From the NCBI RefSeq assembly GCF_900473935.1, contig NZ_UCNN01000005.1:62001-126000 (forward strand): a stretch of 64,000 nucleotides of DNA, read 5' to 3'. The first letter of the stretch is position 1. Each line of letters begins with the position of its first letter. This DNA comes from Synechococcus sp. UW105. GTDB taxonomy: Bacteria; Cyanobacteriota; Cyanobacteriia; PCC-6307; Cyanobiaceae. Positions 36,358 through 44,821 of this stretch are shown here, piece after piece. The notes beneath the pieces are model-generated. The model was not told where the DNA came from. It was given only the letters and a program-made list of their open reading frames with translations, and made no database searches. The position numbers and the translations under genes were made by a program.

Positions 36358-36738
36358 AGGGGCGAGCTCGCCAGCCAGTTCACGGAACTTCTGTTCGATC
36401 GCTTCAGGTACGCGCACGTCGAAGATGCGTTCCATCAACGCCTCAATCGAGAACAGGTGAGCGTTGATGTTTTCCAGATCAGCCATGGCCTGATGCAGGG
36501 CGTCTGCTGGCTCCTCGGTGGGGCCCACTGGAGTTGCATGGGTCTGAGCTTCAGCCGGACGTGCTCCATGCTGCTTTTGAAGATCCTCCAGCACACGACC
36601 GGAGAGCGTGCGGAAGGCCTGAAGAGCAGCCCAACTGAGTTCTTGCTGCTGACGCAGAGTCGGTGATTCCCGAATCAGGCGATCGTGCTCGCGGTAGAAG
36701 CGCTGGCAGTCAGGGCATTGACAGGGCTCTTCAGGCAC
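36283..36738 (-). CDS. hypothetical protein with N-terminal cysteine cluster
   Basis: A 151-residue soluble protein. The first 12 residues contain CQCPDC, which could bind zinc or iron. The rest is strongly helical and charged: FYREHDRLIRESPTLRQQQE, then a Pro/Thr-rich linker around residues 60-80, then ALHQAMADLENINAHLFSIE. No named family is recognised. It lies on the minus strand with another small unknown gene between glgP and tRNA-Arg. Confidence 0.6.
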   Translation of the reverse strand: MPEEPCQCPDCQRFYREHDRLIRESPTLRQQQELSWAALQAFRTLSGRVLEDLQKQHGARPAEAQTHATPVGPTEEPADALHQAMADLENINAHLFSIEALMERIFDVRVPEAIEQKFRELAGELAPDPLNADRLRLNRLLHQTPDLPDRS

Positions 36739-36776
36739 GTCAGACCCTCAAGATCAATCCCCATCATGACATCTGG

Positions 36777-37142
36777 TTAAGCAGCCAGAGGCGGCTCCCC
36801 GGAAAATCCATCGGAATCCGACGGGAAATCAGACAAACCATCGCCACCGTCCTCATCTCTGAGATCAGACATGGCCGGAAGAGGAATCTCAATCGACGAC
36901 ACCACTTGGATCACGTCACGAAGGCGCATCGAATCGGCAAACCATCCCATGGCCTGCTCGGTATCACCACGCCGTTCCGCATCACTGGCCTGATCTTCAT
37001 GGGCTTCGGCCAAAAGCGCTAACCAGCACAGGCAGCGGGCCTGAACGACTGAGAGATCGAGGTCTGTGGGCTGGGAATCAGCGATGCGCTCGCTTTCCTG
37101 CTGCACCAAAAGTCGGAGCCGCAGATCGTGAAGCTGGGTCAT
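36777..37142 (-). CDS. hypothetical protein
   Basis: A 121-residue acidic protein. The first 85 residues are helical (LHDLRLRLLVQQESERIAD; ARCLCWLALLAEAHEDQ; GWFADSMRLRDVIQVVSSIE) and recall a single TPR-like helical hairpin. The last 30 residues are rich in Asp, Gly and Ser and probably disordered. It is 38 bases upstream of the cysteine-cluster gene and on the same strand, so the two are likely cotranscribed. Function unknown. Confidence 0.55.
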   Translation of the reverse strand: MTQLHDLRLRLLVQQESERIADSQPTDLDLSVVQARCLCWLALLAEAHEDQASDAERRGDTEQAMGWFADSMRLRDVIQVVSSIEIPLPAMSDLRDEDGGDGLSDFPSDSDGFSGEPPLAA

Positions 37143-37238
37143 GGAACCGGGTTCACTACAACAACGCTAGCGACAGAGTGAGGGAACGCCACCCCGCTAG
37201 ATGTAGTGGCGGCTACGGGATCACAAGGCAATCATCAC

Positions 37239-37311
<73 letters not shown>

Positions 37312-37331
37312 ATTAACAGCCATTATGGGGT

Positions 37332-37725
37332 TTGAAAGCAGGCGAGGTGGTCGCGATCAGGGCATGCCTGCCTTCGGGCAGACATGGGCCTGGTTGAGGA
37401 AAGTCCGGGCTCCCCGATGGCCAGGCTTGCTGGGTAACGCCCAGTGCGGGTGACCGTGAGGAGAGTGCCACAGAAACACACCGCCGATGGCCGGTTCGCC
37501 GGCACAGGCAAGGGTGCAAAGGTGCGGTAAGAGCGCACCAGCAGCATCGAGAGGTGCTGGCTCGGTAAACCCCGGCCGGGAGCAAGGCCGAGGAACGACG
37601 GTTGGCCATCTACCCCGTTCCGCTTTAGTGCGCCGCTAGAGGTCGTCGGCAACGGCGATCCCAGATAGATGACCGCCCCCTTCCAAAGGAAGGAGAACAG
37701 AACCCGGCTTATGCCCTGCTTTCAA
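37332..37725 (+). ncRNA. rnpB: RNase P RNA (bacterial type A)
   Basis: Catalytic RNA that matures tRNA 5' ends. The terminal helix P1 is a perfect 11-bp pairing of TTGAAAGCAGG (37332-37342) with CCTGCTTTCAA (37715-37725). The universally conserved core is present: GAGGAAAGTCCGGGC near 37395, ACAGAAA near 37470, and AGAACCCGGCTTATG near 37700. Overall length is about 394 bases, normal for cyanobacteria. Ends are set by P1 and may differ by a few bases. Confidence 0.96.
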
Positions 37726-37845
37726 CCAACCACCACGCAAAGCGTTGGGTCTTTCAGATCCACGCCAGTGGTGGGATTTTTAAATACGACAGCACCGGCT
37801 TTTTTGGCTTTTTGAATCCAGCAGTAGTAGTCGGCTGCAAAGGAT

Positions 37846-38079
37846 ATGTCCAAGCGGCTAGTCCTTAAAGCAATCATCTCTATGGCGTTCTCTGAGCACT
37901 ACTCCACACAGGCCAGCCGCGTTGGCCGCGCCTCGATCACCTTCTTTGTCAAGGAAGGTTCTAAGCCGATGATCCGCGCCGCTCTGGCTGATGGAGGCTA
38001 TGGGACTAGCTACCAGGAAGGCCTCGTGAACATGCTTAATGACCTAATAGAAAGTCAGGACCGCAAGAGGGTGGCTTAA
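37846..38079 (+). CDS. small hypothetical protein
   Basis: A 77-residue basic protein (or 65 residues from an ATG at 37882). It reads as an amphipathic strand-helix unit: RASITFFVKEGSKPMIRAAL followed by SYQEGLVNMLNDLIESQD. AAAGGA lies close before the first ATG with spacing shorter than usual. No family is recognised. It begins the accessory stretch after rnpB. The 120 bases between rnpB and this gene show a T-rich run but no clear terminator. Confidence 0.4.
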   Translation: MSKRLVLKAIISMAFSEHYSTQASRVGRASITFFVKEGSKPMIRAALADGGYGTSYQEGLVNMLNDLIESQDRKRVA

Positions 38080-38172
38080 GCCAGTTGGCACTCGTCACAG
38101 ATCTGACCTATTGAAGAAGGAGCGGAAGGCAATGCGCCCAGCGGGCCATGGGAGCTCCAAACAACAAACTCA

Positions 38173-38637
38173 TTGGCCTACGGCAGGAGTCGTACTCAGG
38201 AGCATGCGGAAGCTGTGCTGCGGCTGGCCAAGACCTATTTAAAAAATCAAGCCAAGGCAGAAGACCTCACCCACGATGTCTTTGAACGACTGTGGCGCAG
38301 CAACAAGTACAAGGAAGACAAAGGCAGCCTGCGCAGTTATCTGCTGCTGATGACGCGCTCAATGGCGCTGAATCGGCTCAATCAGACCAAGAACCGCCGC
38401 TCGATCCTGGAGCGCTGGCGCGGCGAATTCAAACAGGAAACGCCATCACCTGAATCGGACGTTCAATCCAGTGATCGCGCCGCCAAGCTGCAGCTCTGCC
38501 TCGCCAAGCTCAGCAACAAACAGCGCTTGATTATTGAGCAGTGCTACCTACACGGCAAAACCCAGCAGCAAATTGCAGAAGAGCTGGCGATGCCCTTGGG
38601 ATCTGTGAAAACCAAGGCGCGGCGGCTTTGGCGATGA
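38173..38637 (+). CDS. sigma-70 family (ECF-like) sigma factor, apparently truncated
   Basis: A 154-residue protein with sigma region 2 (AEDLTHDVFERLWR at 29-42, then SYLLLMTRSMALNRL) and region 4 (LSNKQRLIIEQCYLHGKTQQQ and IAEELAMPLGSVKTKARR). Only TTG at 38173 is available as a common start. The open frame continues upstream to 38107 without ATG, and region 2 begins abruptly, so the N terminus may be lost. The C terminus stops after ARR-LWR, short of the usual helical end. The last codons overlap an RTX repeat in another frame. Probably a remnant; activity doubtful. Confidence 0.65.
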   Translation: MAYGRSRTQEHAEAVLRLAKTYLKNQAKAEDLTHDVFERLWRSNKYKEDKGSLRSYLLLMTRSMALNRLNQTKNRRSILERWRGEFKQETPSPESDVQSSDRAAKLQLCLAKLSNKQRLIIEQCYLHGKTQQQIAEELAMPLGSVKTKARRLWR

Positions 38638-38650
38638 CACGATCTCCGGT

Positions 38651-39502
38651 TTGGCTGGTGATGACATTATCTACACCGCTTCTGGCAACGACAAAGTAGA
38701 AGCTGGCGCAGGCAATGACCTGATTATCGGCGGCGATGGTGCTGGTGATGATGTCTATGACGGCGGCTCAGGTGTTGACACCGTTAAATACACTTCAGCC
38801 ACCGATGACATCACGGTTGACCTTTCCAAAGCCACTGCAACCTCAACCCATGGAGGCGACAAGGCGGGAATTGGTAACGACAAACTTTACAAGATTGAAA
38901 ACGTCATTGGTGGTCATTACAACGATCAGCTGATTGGTGATACTGCGGATAACACCTTTACTGGTGAGAAGGGCAATGATGTGATTGATGGTGGAGCTGG
39001 TAGAGATGCTGCTGTCTTTAAAGGCAAGCTTGAGGACTACACGATCAATCACTCAGGTGCTGCTATTCAGATCACGGATAAGCAAAGTGGAAGAGATGGA
39101 AGTGACACTTTGCAGAGCATCGAATCCTTCTCCTTCAGTGATTGGGATGTAGATGATCTAAGAGGATCAATCAATCTGCTGAAAGATTCCTCTGGATTCG
39201 GTTACGCCCAGAATTCCGCAGGTCAATCCTCATCGATCACTGCTGCCAATGGCACCCAATGGGGAGATAACACGTGGGCTGGCTGGTCGCTGCGGGGTGC
39301 TGAAACTCTCGATGGGGTCAATGCTTCAGCCTGGGAGCACTCCAGCGGCAAGCTCTGGATTGCTCAGCACAACAGCGATTGGACTTACATAGCAAGTGGC
39401 GGTTACGTCTCCAGCGGATCAGATGCTTATTTCCAGGCTGAATCTGACTTCGATCAGGACTTCAATGATGACTTGATGGTCGGTGCCGATCCCTTGGCCT
39501 GA
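38651..39502 (+). CDS. RTX calcium-binding / tryptophan-rich C-terminal fragment (5'-truncated)
   Basis: A 283-codon frame encoding the end of a larger secreted or surface protein. It opens with RTX nonapeptides (GLAGDDIIY, TASGNDKVE, AGAGNDLII, later GEKGNDVID and GGAGRDAAV) that bind calcium. A typical post-RTX block ending DTLQSIESFSFSD follows. Residues 175-283 resemble the W-rich C-terminal domain of cyanobacterial surface proteins (WAGWSLRGAETLDG; LWIAQHNSDWTYIASGG; DFDQDFNDD). In the same frame the repeat GGFGDDTIS already starts at 38621, inside the sigma gene, with a stop at 38606-38608 and no normal start. Likely non-expressed remnant. Confidence 0.7.
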   Translation: MAGDDIIYTASGNDKVEAGAGNDLIIGGDGAGDDVYDGGSGVDTVKYTSATDDITVDLSKATATSTHGGDKAGIGNDKLYKIENVIGGHYNDQLIGDTADNTFTGEKGNDVIDGGAGRDAAVFKGKLEDYTINHSGAAIQITDKQSGRDGSDTLQSIESFSFSDWDVDDLRGSINLLKDSSGFGYAQNSAGQSSSITAANGTQWGDNTWAGWSLRGAETLDGVNASAWEHSSGKLWIAQHNSDWTYIASGGYVSSGSDAYFQAESDFDQDFNDDLMVGADPLA

Positions 39503-39802
39503 TCTCTCTCAGGTTGCTGGATCAGCTGGGTGCCAATGAGCTGAGGGGCCAGAGAATATTTGGAGTAGTACTGAGGTGCCCCAGAAGTATGCCGACCAGT
39601 TGAGGAGGGGGCAGAGCATCGCTCTCGTTTTCCATCAAAAACTGCTTGTACAAGTGAAGGAACGTCAGAAGAAGCAGATGCATCGCTATTAGAAGGCAGG
39701 CATCAAAGAAGATCCAACCCTGCTCTCATGACTATCGAGTTGAACCCGGACAGTTCCAACAGGTAGGAACTTCAGTGGTTTACGTCAGCCTCCTTCTGTT
39801 TA
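39503..39802. other. intergenic stretch, no supported gene
   Basis: This 300-base gap separates the RTX fragment from the nonulosonic cassette. Only short frames are present. A GTG-started 38-codon frame at 39576-39692 begins MPQKYADQLRR, faintly like IS3-type OrfA N termini, but resemblance is lost after 20 codons. No terminal inverted repeats or terminator were seen. Confidence 0.4.
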
Positions 39803-40519
39803 TTAGCTAACATACTTTTCGATAAGTGGAGTTTTTGATGCAATTAAGGCATCCACAATCTCAAAATCATCAATCCCATCTATATCCATGGCACAGAGCC
39901 TGTGAATCGGAAGAGCAAGGATACGCTCTCCCAAGAATAGCTCCCCTTTAACAATATTTTTATACCAAAAGATATCCGTATGAAAAACCTTATATGTAGG
40001 CGGAAACTCCTGCCTACGAATCATAGAGCGTCCACCATCGTCAAAACAAGGCGATAGAAAACCGTTTCTTACTTCGTAAAGGCGTGGCTCACCCGTGGTT
40101 ACCATTCTTACAGAATCAATATCTTTGTTTAACATTGAGACGGCTTCTGTTAGATCATCAGTTGATCTGAATGGAAACGTAGGCCTTAGCCAAACAATTA
40201 TATCCGGCGGACTTATATTGTGAATCTTAAGTTTTTCATCGAGATCTTTCAACACATGCTCTTCCATGCTGTCATCCTGTGCTGCATGCGAGCCACGCAG
40301 GAAAGGTACCCATGCTCCATACTCTCGCCCAATTTCTGCATATTGGTCAGAATCAGTAGACAGCAGTATCTTCTCAAAAATATTGGCTTGAACCGCAAAA
40401 TTTATTGCATGGGCTATTAATGGCTTTCCCGCTAGATTTCGCACATTTTTATCTAATAGCCCTTTTGATCCTGCTCGAGCAGCTACGATTGCCCATATTT
40501 TTGCATTGAGCATATTCAT
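39803..40519 (-). CDS. CMP-nonulosonate (N-acylneuraminate-type) cytidylyltransferase
   Basis: A 238-residue NeuA-like enzyme expected to activate a nine-carbon nonulosonic acid (sialic, legionaminic or similar) with CTP. The N-terminal CTP loop is IVAARAGSKGLLDKN (residues 11-25) with LAGKPLIAHAI. Later blocks are LLSTDSDQYAEIGREYGAWV, VWLRPTFPFRS and the metal-binding region AMDIDGIDDF. It is related to KdsB but the GSKG loop marks the NeuA branch. The ATG at 40519 overlaps the upstream NeuB fusion stop by 4 bases. The DNA is much more AT-rich than flanking genes, suggesting transfer. Confidence 0.85.
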   Translation of the reverse strand: MNMLNAKIWAIVAARAGSKGLLDKNVRNLAGKPLIAHAINFAVQANIFEKILLSTDSDQYAEIGREYGAWVPFLRGSHAAQDDSMEEHVLKDLDEKLKIHNISPPDIIVWLRPTFPFRSTDDLTEAVSMLNKDIDSVRMVTTGEPRLYEVRNGFLSPCFDDGGRSMIRRQEFPPTYKVFHTDIFWYKNIVKGELFLGERILALPIHRLCAMDIDGIDDFEIVDALIASKTPLIEKYVS

Positions 40520-42081
40520 CTCGACCTCTTCGAGTACTTATGGTGTTCACTTGAGTTTGTTTTTTTATCTTCAACTCCCAGAACTATTTCTGCCTCTCTA
40601 ATTTTTTCAACATACTCTCTAAAATCTTCTTTCGTCAAATCTAGAGCTACAGAATCATAGTGAGCCCACTCCGTATTTCCCAGTTTTACGTGCTTCTCCA
40701 CCATTTGAGCACCAGCTGCCACCGCCATGGTAGATGCAAACCAACCAGTGTCATGGCTCGAGTAGGCAGGAACAAGATAGGGATACCGATAACTGAGATC
40801 ACGATAGTGTCGAATGACTCCAACGGTGCAGTGATGCTTGGGAGTGGGATAGGCTGAATTACATTGCATCAGGTAAAGCTTGTTGCATTCTGTAAATGTC
40901 TCCAGAATATACTTTTCATAGGCTATATCGGTCATACCAGTAGAGAGCACAACACTCCCAGTGTAATGCCGGGCTACATAGCTAAGGTAATCATTATGTT
41001 CTGAAATGGTGCTGGGGATCTTGATTAAGTCTGGACTGAACTGCTGTATGAAGTGATACGAAGGTTCATCAAGAACGGAGGCAAACCAACCTATTCCCAG
41101 CTGTGAGCAGAGTTTGTCAATATAACAAAAATCTTCCTCGTCCAACTCAAGAGCATTTCTGTAATCTCGAAAAGTTGATCCGAACGGTGATTTGTATTTC
41201 CCATCCAGTTGTTCTTGGCTGTAAAAGGTTTCTACGTTGCGTTTTTGAACCTTGACATAATCAGCCCCAGCCGCTCGTGCCGCTCGGATCATCCTTTCTA
41301 ATCGGTGTCGTTGGCCAAAGTGGTTAGTGGTCAGTTCAGCAGTAACCACTACTCGAGGGCCAAGTTCATGTTCTTCATTGATTGGATTTTTTGGGAGAAA
41401 CTGATCATTTAGTTCTCCAGTAGATAGAGCAGAAAACTTACGCGACCCCACATGCTTGAGAATCAGTTCCGAATCTCGCAACAAGTACAGAGAATTAACA
41501 AAGTAAAACTCTTGAGGCGATATGGCAAGAGCACGTTCCTCGGGGCTGTTGGGCGCGTAATCACGTTCAATAGATTTTGAGTATCCCTTATCAGGGGTAA
41601 AGTCGAATCCCACCATATATATTGTTTGTGGCTTCTTGCGAATTCCTGCAAGAATTCTGGCAAGGCGAAGAGCGGAAAGAAATAATACTTCTTCTATCAC
41701 AAAGCTTTCGGAGGGATCTTCAGTAAGCAAGCGCTGCATCATCACATCACTTTCATTCCCTGAAGATCGAGTACATGGCATATTCACGACGTCTCCCCGT
41801 AATGGGGTAAATCCAGGGGGACAAACATACAAACGTGATTTGTATCCATTGCTAGCTACTGATTCCTTTACCCAATCAGCATGGAAAATAGAGATATCAA
41901 CTGGTACAATTCGCTCAGCATCGTTAATGCCAATCACCATAGAGTTGGCGAAGACCTCTGGATTAATTTCATCAACCGAGGGCCCCTTACCTAGAATGAA
42001 GATCGTATCTGTGCCGAATATCGACCCGATATCTTCCAGATGGCTCGAGAAAGTGTCCTTGATAGGGCTTTCCATCGACAT
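40516..42081 (-). CDS. fusion: DUF115/GT42-like domain + N-acetylneuraminate synthase (NeuB) domain
   Basis: A 521-residue two-domain protein. Residues 25-215 have a Rossmann-type G-x-GPS loop, FILGKGPSVDEIN, then MVIGINDAERI, FHADW and YMVGFDFTPD, the pattern of DUF115/MAF proteins and of GT42 sialyltransferases. Residues 243-505 are the NeuB barrel that condenses PEP with an N-acyl-mannosamine-type sugar: VVTAELTTNHFGQ, AGADYVKVQKRNVETF, DLIKIPS, LSTGMTD, MQCNSAYPTP, YSSHDTGW and VEKHVKL. The SAF domain that usually follows NeuB is missing. The gene overlaps the IMPase-like gene by up to 95 bases. AT-rich. Confidence 0.85.
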   Translation of the reverse strand: MSMESPIKDTFSSHLEDIGSIFGTDTIFILGKGPSVDEINPEVFANSMVIGINDAERIVPVDISIFHADWVKESVASNGYKSRLYVCPPGFTPLRGDVVNMPCTRSSGNESDVMMQRLLTEDPSESFVIEEVLFLSALRLARILAGIRKKPQTIYMVGFDFTPDKGYSKSIERDYAPNSPEERALAISPQEFYFVNSLYLLRDSELILKHVGSRKFSALSTGELNDQFLPKNPINEEHELGPRVVVTAELTTNHFGQRHRLERMIRAARAAGADYVKVQKRNVETFYSQEQLDGKYKSPFGSTFRDYRNALELDEEDFCYIDKLCSQLGIGWFASVLDEPSYHFIQQFSPDLIKIPSTISEHNDYLSYVARHYTGSVVLSTGMTDIAYEKYILETFTECNKLYLMQCNSAYPTPKHHCTVGVIRHYRDLSYRYPYLVPAYSSHDTGWFASTMAVAAGAQMVEKHVKLGNTEWAHYDSVALDLTKEDFREYVEKIREAEIVLGVEDKKTNSSEHHKYSKRSR

Positions 42082-42727
42082 GTACTTCGCAGCAGTGCTC
42101 CAAGGCTAGTATTAACCCTGGTAAAAGATCCCACGCGTAGGCGCCACGTGGATTGCTGAATCTGGCAAAGCTTCCGGTGATCACGCTGTACATATTGAAA
42201 ACTGCACACCCCATGAGCCTGCTTTCTTCGGCGTCACCCATCCCATCCAGTATCTCCTGACACATTGAGGAGGAAAACCCGTTGATTCGTGAGTGAACAG
42301 GGCGTATAACGTCGCCGGTCATTAGGCGGTCACCAAGCTCAGGCAGAAAAAGTAGGCTGATCAGGTGCTTGCGACTGTGCCAAAGAGTAAAAGAAACGCC
42401 CCAAATTTTGAGGCCAGAACAGAAATTTTCAGTACCATCGATTGGATCGAGGATAGCGTAATAGCCTTCCTCATGAGCAGCATCAGTTTGTGAATAACTC
42501 TCTTCTCCAGCAAACGCAATGCCAGGAAACTTTTCTCTTAAAAAGCCGTGAATTAAATTCTCTATCAACACATCCGAATTGGTCACTGGACTACCGTCTG
42601 GTTTCCAAGTAATTTCATATCGGTGGCTTTGGATTTGATCCATTTGAGAGAGGATCAAGCTGCACATCTCATCGACTACGGAGCGTAAAAAGGGAAGAGT
42701 TGGCTGGTTTTTGATGACACTAGTCAT
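41987..42727 (-). CDS. inositol monophosphatase / CysQ-family phosphatase
   Basis: A 246-residue member of the Mg2+-dependent IMPase/bisphosphate nucleotidase family. The family motifs are WKPDGSPVTNSD (41-52), GEES (74-77), LDPIDGTENF (93-102) and the late AYAWDLLPGL motif. The ATG at 42727 is preferred; an upstream ATG at 42853 adds 42 residues unlike the family. The C-terminal about 30 residues are read through the start of the NeuB fusion in another frame, an unusually long same-strand overlap. It may process a phosphorylated sugar intermediate of the cassette; that is inference. Confidence 0.82.
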   Translation of the reverse strand: MTSVIKNQPTLPFLRSVVDEMCSLILSQMDQIQSHRYEITWKPDGSPVTNSDVLIENLIHGFLREKFPGIAFAGEESYSQTDAAHEEGYYAILDPIDGTENFCSGLKIWGVSFTLWHSRKHLISLLFLPELGDRLMTGDVIRPVHSRINGFSSSMCQEILDGMGDAEESRLMGCAVFNMYSVITGSFARFSNPRGAYAWDLLPGLILALEHCCEVHVDGKPYQGHFLEPSGRYRVDIRHRYDLHSR

Positions 42728-43226
42728 TCTTTTTAATTGCAATTTTATGCCCCGGATGCTGATCTTTGCCAAAAGTGCATAGGACAGCCCCTCCAGTACA
42801 TTTGCGTTGGGCCAGAATAGCCTTGCATTATACCCCCCCAGGATCAACATCAAAAGCCAGTTTCAAACCAACGATGAAAGAGAAAGAAAAGAAGCAGCAC
42901 ATGCCTAAGCGTTGATCACGCGCGGTGTTTTTGTTGCAGCGGGCAATGCTTTAGGAAGTTGCCTCCTACCAATGACCCTCGACAATCAGATGACGCTCGC
43001 TCTGTTTCAGGAGCTGCTTATGGCACTAAGGGCTAACGACGCTGATAGCTATCAAGGCATGGCTGGCACTTGGCATTGAACATCTTTGAAGGGATGTAGC
43101 TGTTGAGGTCGAGTGTGACTGGATGGTGCCGTTACTGGCGGAGGATGAGAGAGGCAGGCTGATGGCATGGCAACTGGGCGTAAGCCTCTAACCCTTATTG
43201 CGAAAGCAGAACAGCAAAACTGAACT
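42728..43226. other. intergenic stretch at the right edge of the accessory region
   Basis: About 500 bases without a supported gene. Composition returns from AT-rich to the window norm around 42900. A 35-codon frame (42972-43079) and a second short frame ending near 43190 could be debris of an old gene, but neither has a ribosome site or recognisable product. Promoters for the leftward cassette and for rnc must lie here. Confidence 0.4.
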
Positions 43227-43982
43227 GTGCCCATCGATCTGGCCACTGCCTCCACCCCCACCCCATCACGCAGCGATCAACTTCGCTGCTTCTGCGAGGT
43301 GCTGGGCGTGAACACCGCCGACAGCCCGGATGAACCCCGCACCCTGTCCCTCCTGGATGAAGCCCTCACCCACACATCAGCGGGACTAGCCATCCATCAC
43401 GAACGCCTGGAATTTCTCGGCGATGCGGTTCTGAGACTTACAGCCAGTGAATTCATCGAACAGCACTACCCCCAGCTCCCCGTGGGAGAACGTTCAGCGC
43501 TCCGGGCCCAGATTGTTAGCGACCGTTGGCTAGCGCAGCTTGGAAAGCAGATCGGGATCGACGCAATGCTTGTGGTCGGCGCCAAGGCCAGGGGAGATGA
43601 CGCCGGCCAAGCCACGCTGCGGGCGGAAGCCTGCGAAGCCCTGATCGGCGCGATCTATCAAGCCTGGGGGTCTCTAGAACCGGTGCATGCCTGGCTCACA
43701 CCGCACTGGCAGCGCACCAGTGCTGCGGTACTGGCTGACCCTCACAAGGGCAATGCCAAATCCGCCCTACAGGAGTGGAGTCAAGCCCGCAAGCTAGGGC
43801 TGCCCGTCTACAACAGCCTTGAAACCAGTCGACGCCATGGCGACCCACGCCGCTTCCACTGCCAGGTTGAACTGAAGGGAAAGACGCTGGCTGAAGGATG
43901 GGGCGGCTCCCGCAGGGACGCAGAGCAGAAGGCGGCTCAGGCGGCCCTTCAAAACGTTGAGGGAGACGGAGCCGAGCGTTGA
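43227..43982 (+). CDS. rnc: ribonuclease III
   Basis: Double-strand-specific endoribonuclease for rRNA and mRNA processing. The 251-residue protein has the catalytic signature HERLEFLGDAVLRL, the second acidic site around EACEALIGAIYQAWG, and a C-terminal dsRNA-binding domain (KSALQEWSQARKLGLPVY to GGSRRDAEQKAAQAAL). The start is GTG at 43227; the 30-residue leader before the helical domain is variable. The last 34 bases overlap the convergent potassium channel gene. Confidence 0.94.
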   Translation: MPIDLATASTPTPSRSDQLRCFCEVLGVNTADSPDEPRTLSLLDEALTHTSAGLAIHHERLEFLGDAVLRLTASEFIEQHYPQLPVGERSALRAQIVSDRWLAQLGKQIGIDAMLVVGAKARGDDAGQATLRAEACEALIGAIYQAWGSLEPVHAWLTPHWQRTSAAVLADPHKGNAKSALQEWSQARKLGLPVYNSLETSRRHGDPRRFHCQVELKGKTLAEGWGGSRRDAEQKAAQAALQNVEGDGAER

Positions 43983-44821
43983 TGCTCGGCTCGTTCACGC
44001 TTCGGCAACTCTGCTCCACAGCGATCGCAGAAGCGAGCACGGTTGCGATGACTGACCTGACCGCAGTCAATGCAGCGTATGGCCTGCAAGCTTGCTCGAG
44101 CTCCGGACCGACGCAGACCCTCAACAGTGACGATGCCCGTGGGGATGGCAATGATCCCAAAGCCAAGCAGCATCACCAACGCCGCGAGGATTCGGCCCAG
44201 CGCCGTCTGGGGCACGATGTCGCCATAACCAACGGTGGTCATGGTCACGATCGCCCAATAGACCCCCTGGGCAACGCTACGGAACTGACTTTCGGGGTGA
44301 AAACTCTCCACCACCACCATCACGTAGCCCAAAACAACCTGAAGGATCAAGACAAACAGGATGAAGACAGTGATGCGACGGGCGCTGGCCCGAAGCGCCG
44401 CGCCCAGAGCGCGGGCTTCATCCATGAAGCGCAGCAATTTGAACACCCGCAGAATGCGGCCGAACTTGAACACCCACAACACCAAACCACTGCTGATCTG
44501 GGGCACTGCAAAAAAGAGCACGGCGCAGAGATCGATCAAGCCATAGAAACTCCGCAAATAAGCCAATGGCCTAGGACTGGCCATCAGATGCAGGGCTAAG
44601 TCAGCCGCAAACACCGCCAAGGCAATGCGATCGATCAGATCGACCCAAGCGGGAACAGCACCCTGAACTGACCCGGGCAAAAGTGGTGCGGGCTCGAACA
44701 TCAAGCCCACAACACTGAGCAGGATGGCCCCGAACACCACAAGGTTGTAAAGACGACCCGCCGTTGTGTCGGAGTCGAGCACCACCCGCGCCAGGCGCCC
44801 GCGGATGGTGGTCTTGTCCAT
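43949..44821 (-). CDS. voltage-gated-type potassium channel with C-terminal zinc ribbon
   Basis: A 290-residue six-helix K+ channel. The S4 segment carries spaced basic residues (RILRVFKLLRF, 122-132), and the pore has the selectivity filter TTVGYGD at 195-201 followed by the S6 helix. After S6 a short cytoplasmic tail contains two CxxC pairs (Cys250/253 and Cys265/268; IDCGQ...CDRCGA), a probable zinc ribbon not usual in this family. It is coupled to the ndhS-like gene by a TGATG overlap and overlaps rnc convergently. Confidence 0.9.
   Translation of the reverse strand: MDKTTIRGRLARVVLDSDTTAGRLYNLVVFGAILLSVVGLMFEPAPLLPGSVQGAVPAWVDLIDRIALAVFAADLALHLMASPRPLAYLRSFYGLIDLCAVLFFAVPQISSGLVLWVFKFGRILRVFKLLRFMDEARALGAALRASARRITVFILFVLILQVVLGYVMVVVESFHPESQFRSVAQGVYWAIVTMTTVGYGDIVPQTALGRILAALVMLLGFGIIAIPTGIVTVEGLRRSGARASLQAIRCIDCGQVSHRNRARFCDRCGAELPKRERAEHQRSAPSPSTF

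Noticed and set aside
38600-38660. Programmed frameshift joining the sigma factor to the RTX frame
   Set aside because: No slippery sequence or downstream structure was seen, and the product would make no biological sense; a deletion scar explains the data better.
39576-39692. Possible IS3-type transposase OrfA remnant
   Set aside because: Only about the first ten codons resemble the family; there are no inverted repeats and no second frame.
42972-43079. Small 35-codon gene
   Set aside because: No ribosome site, no recognised product and no composition support; kept only as part of the intergenic note.
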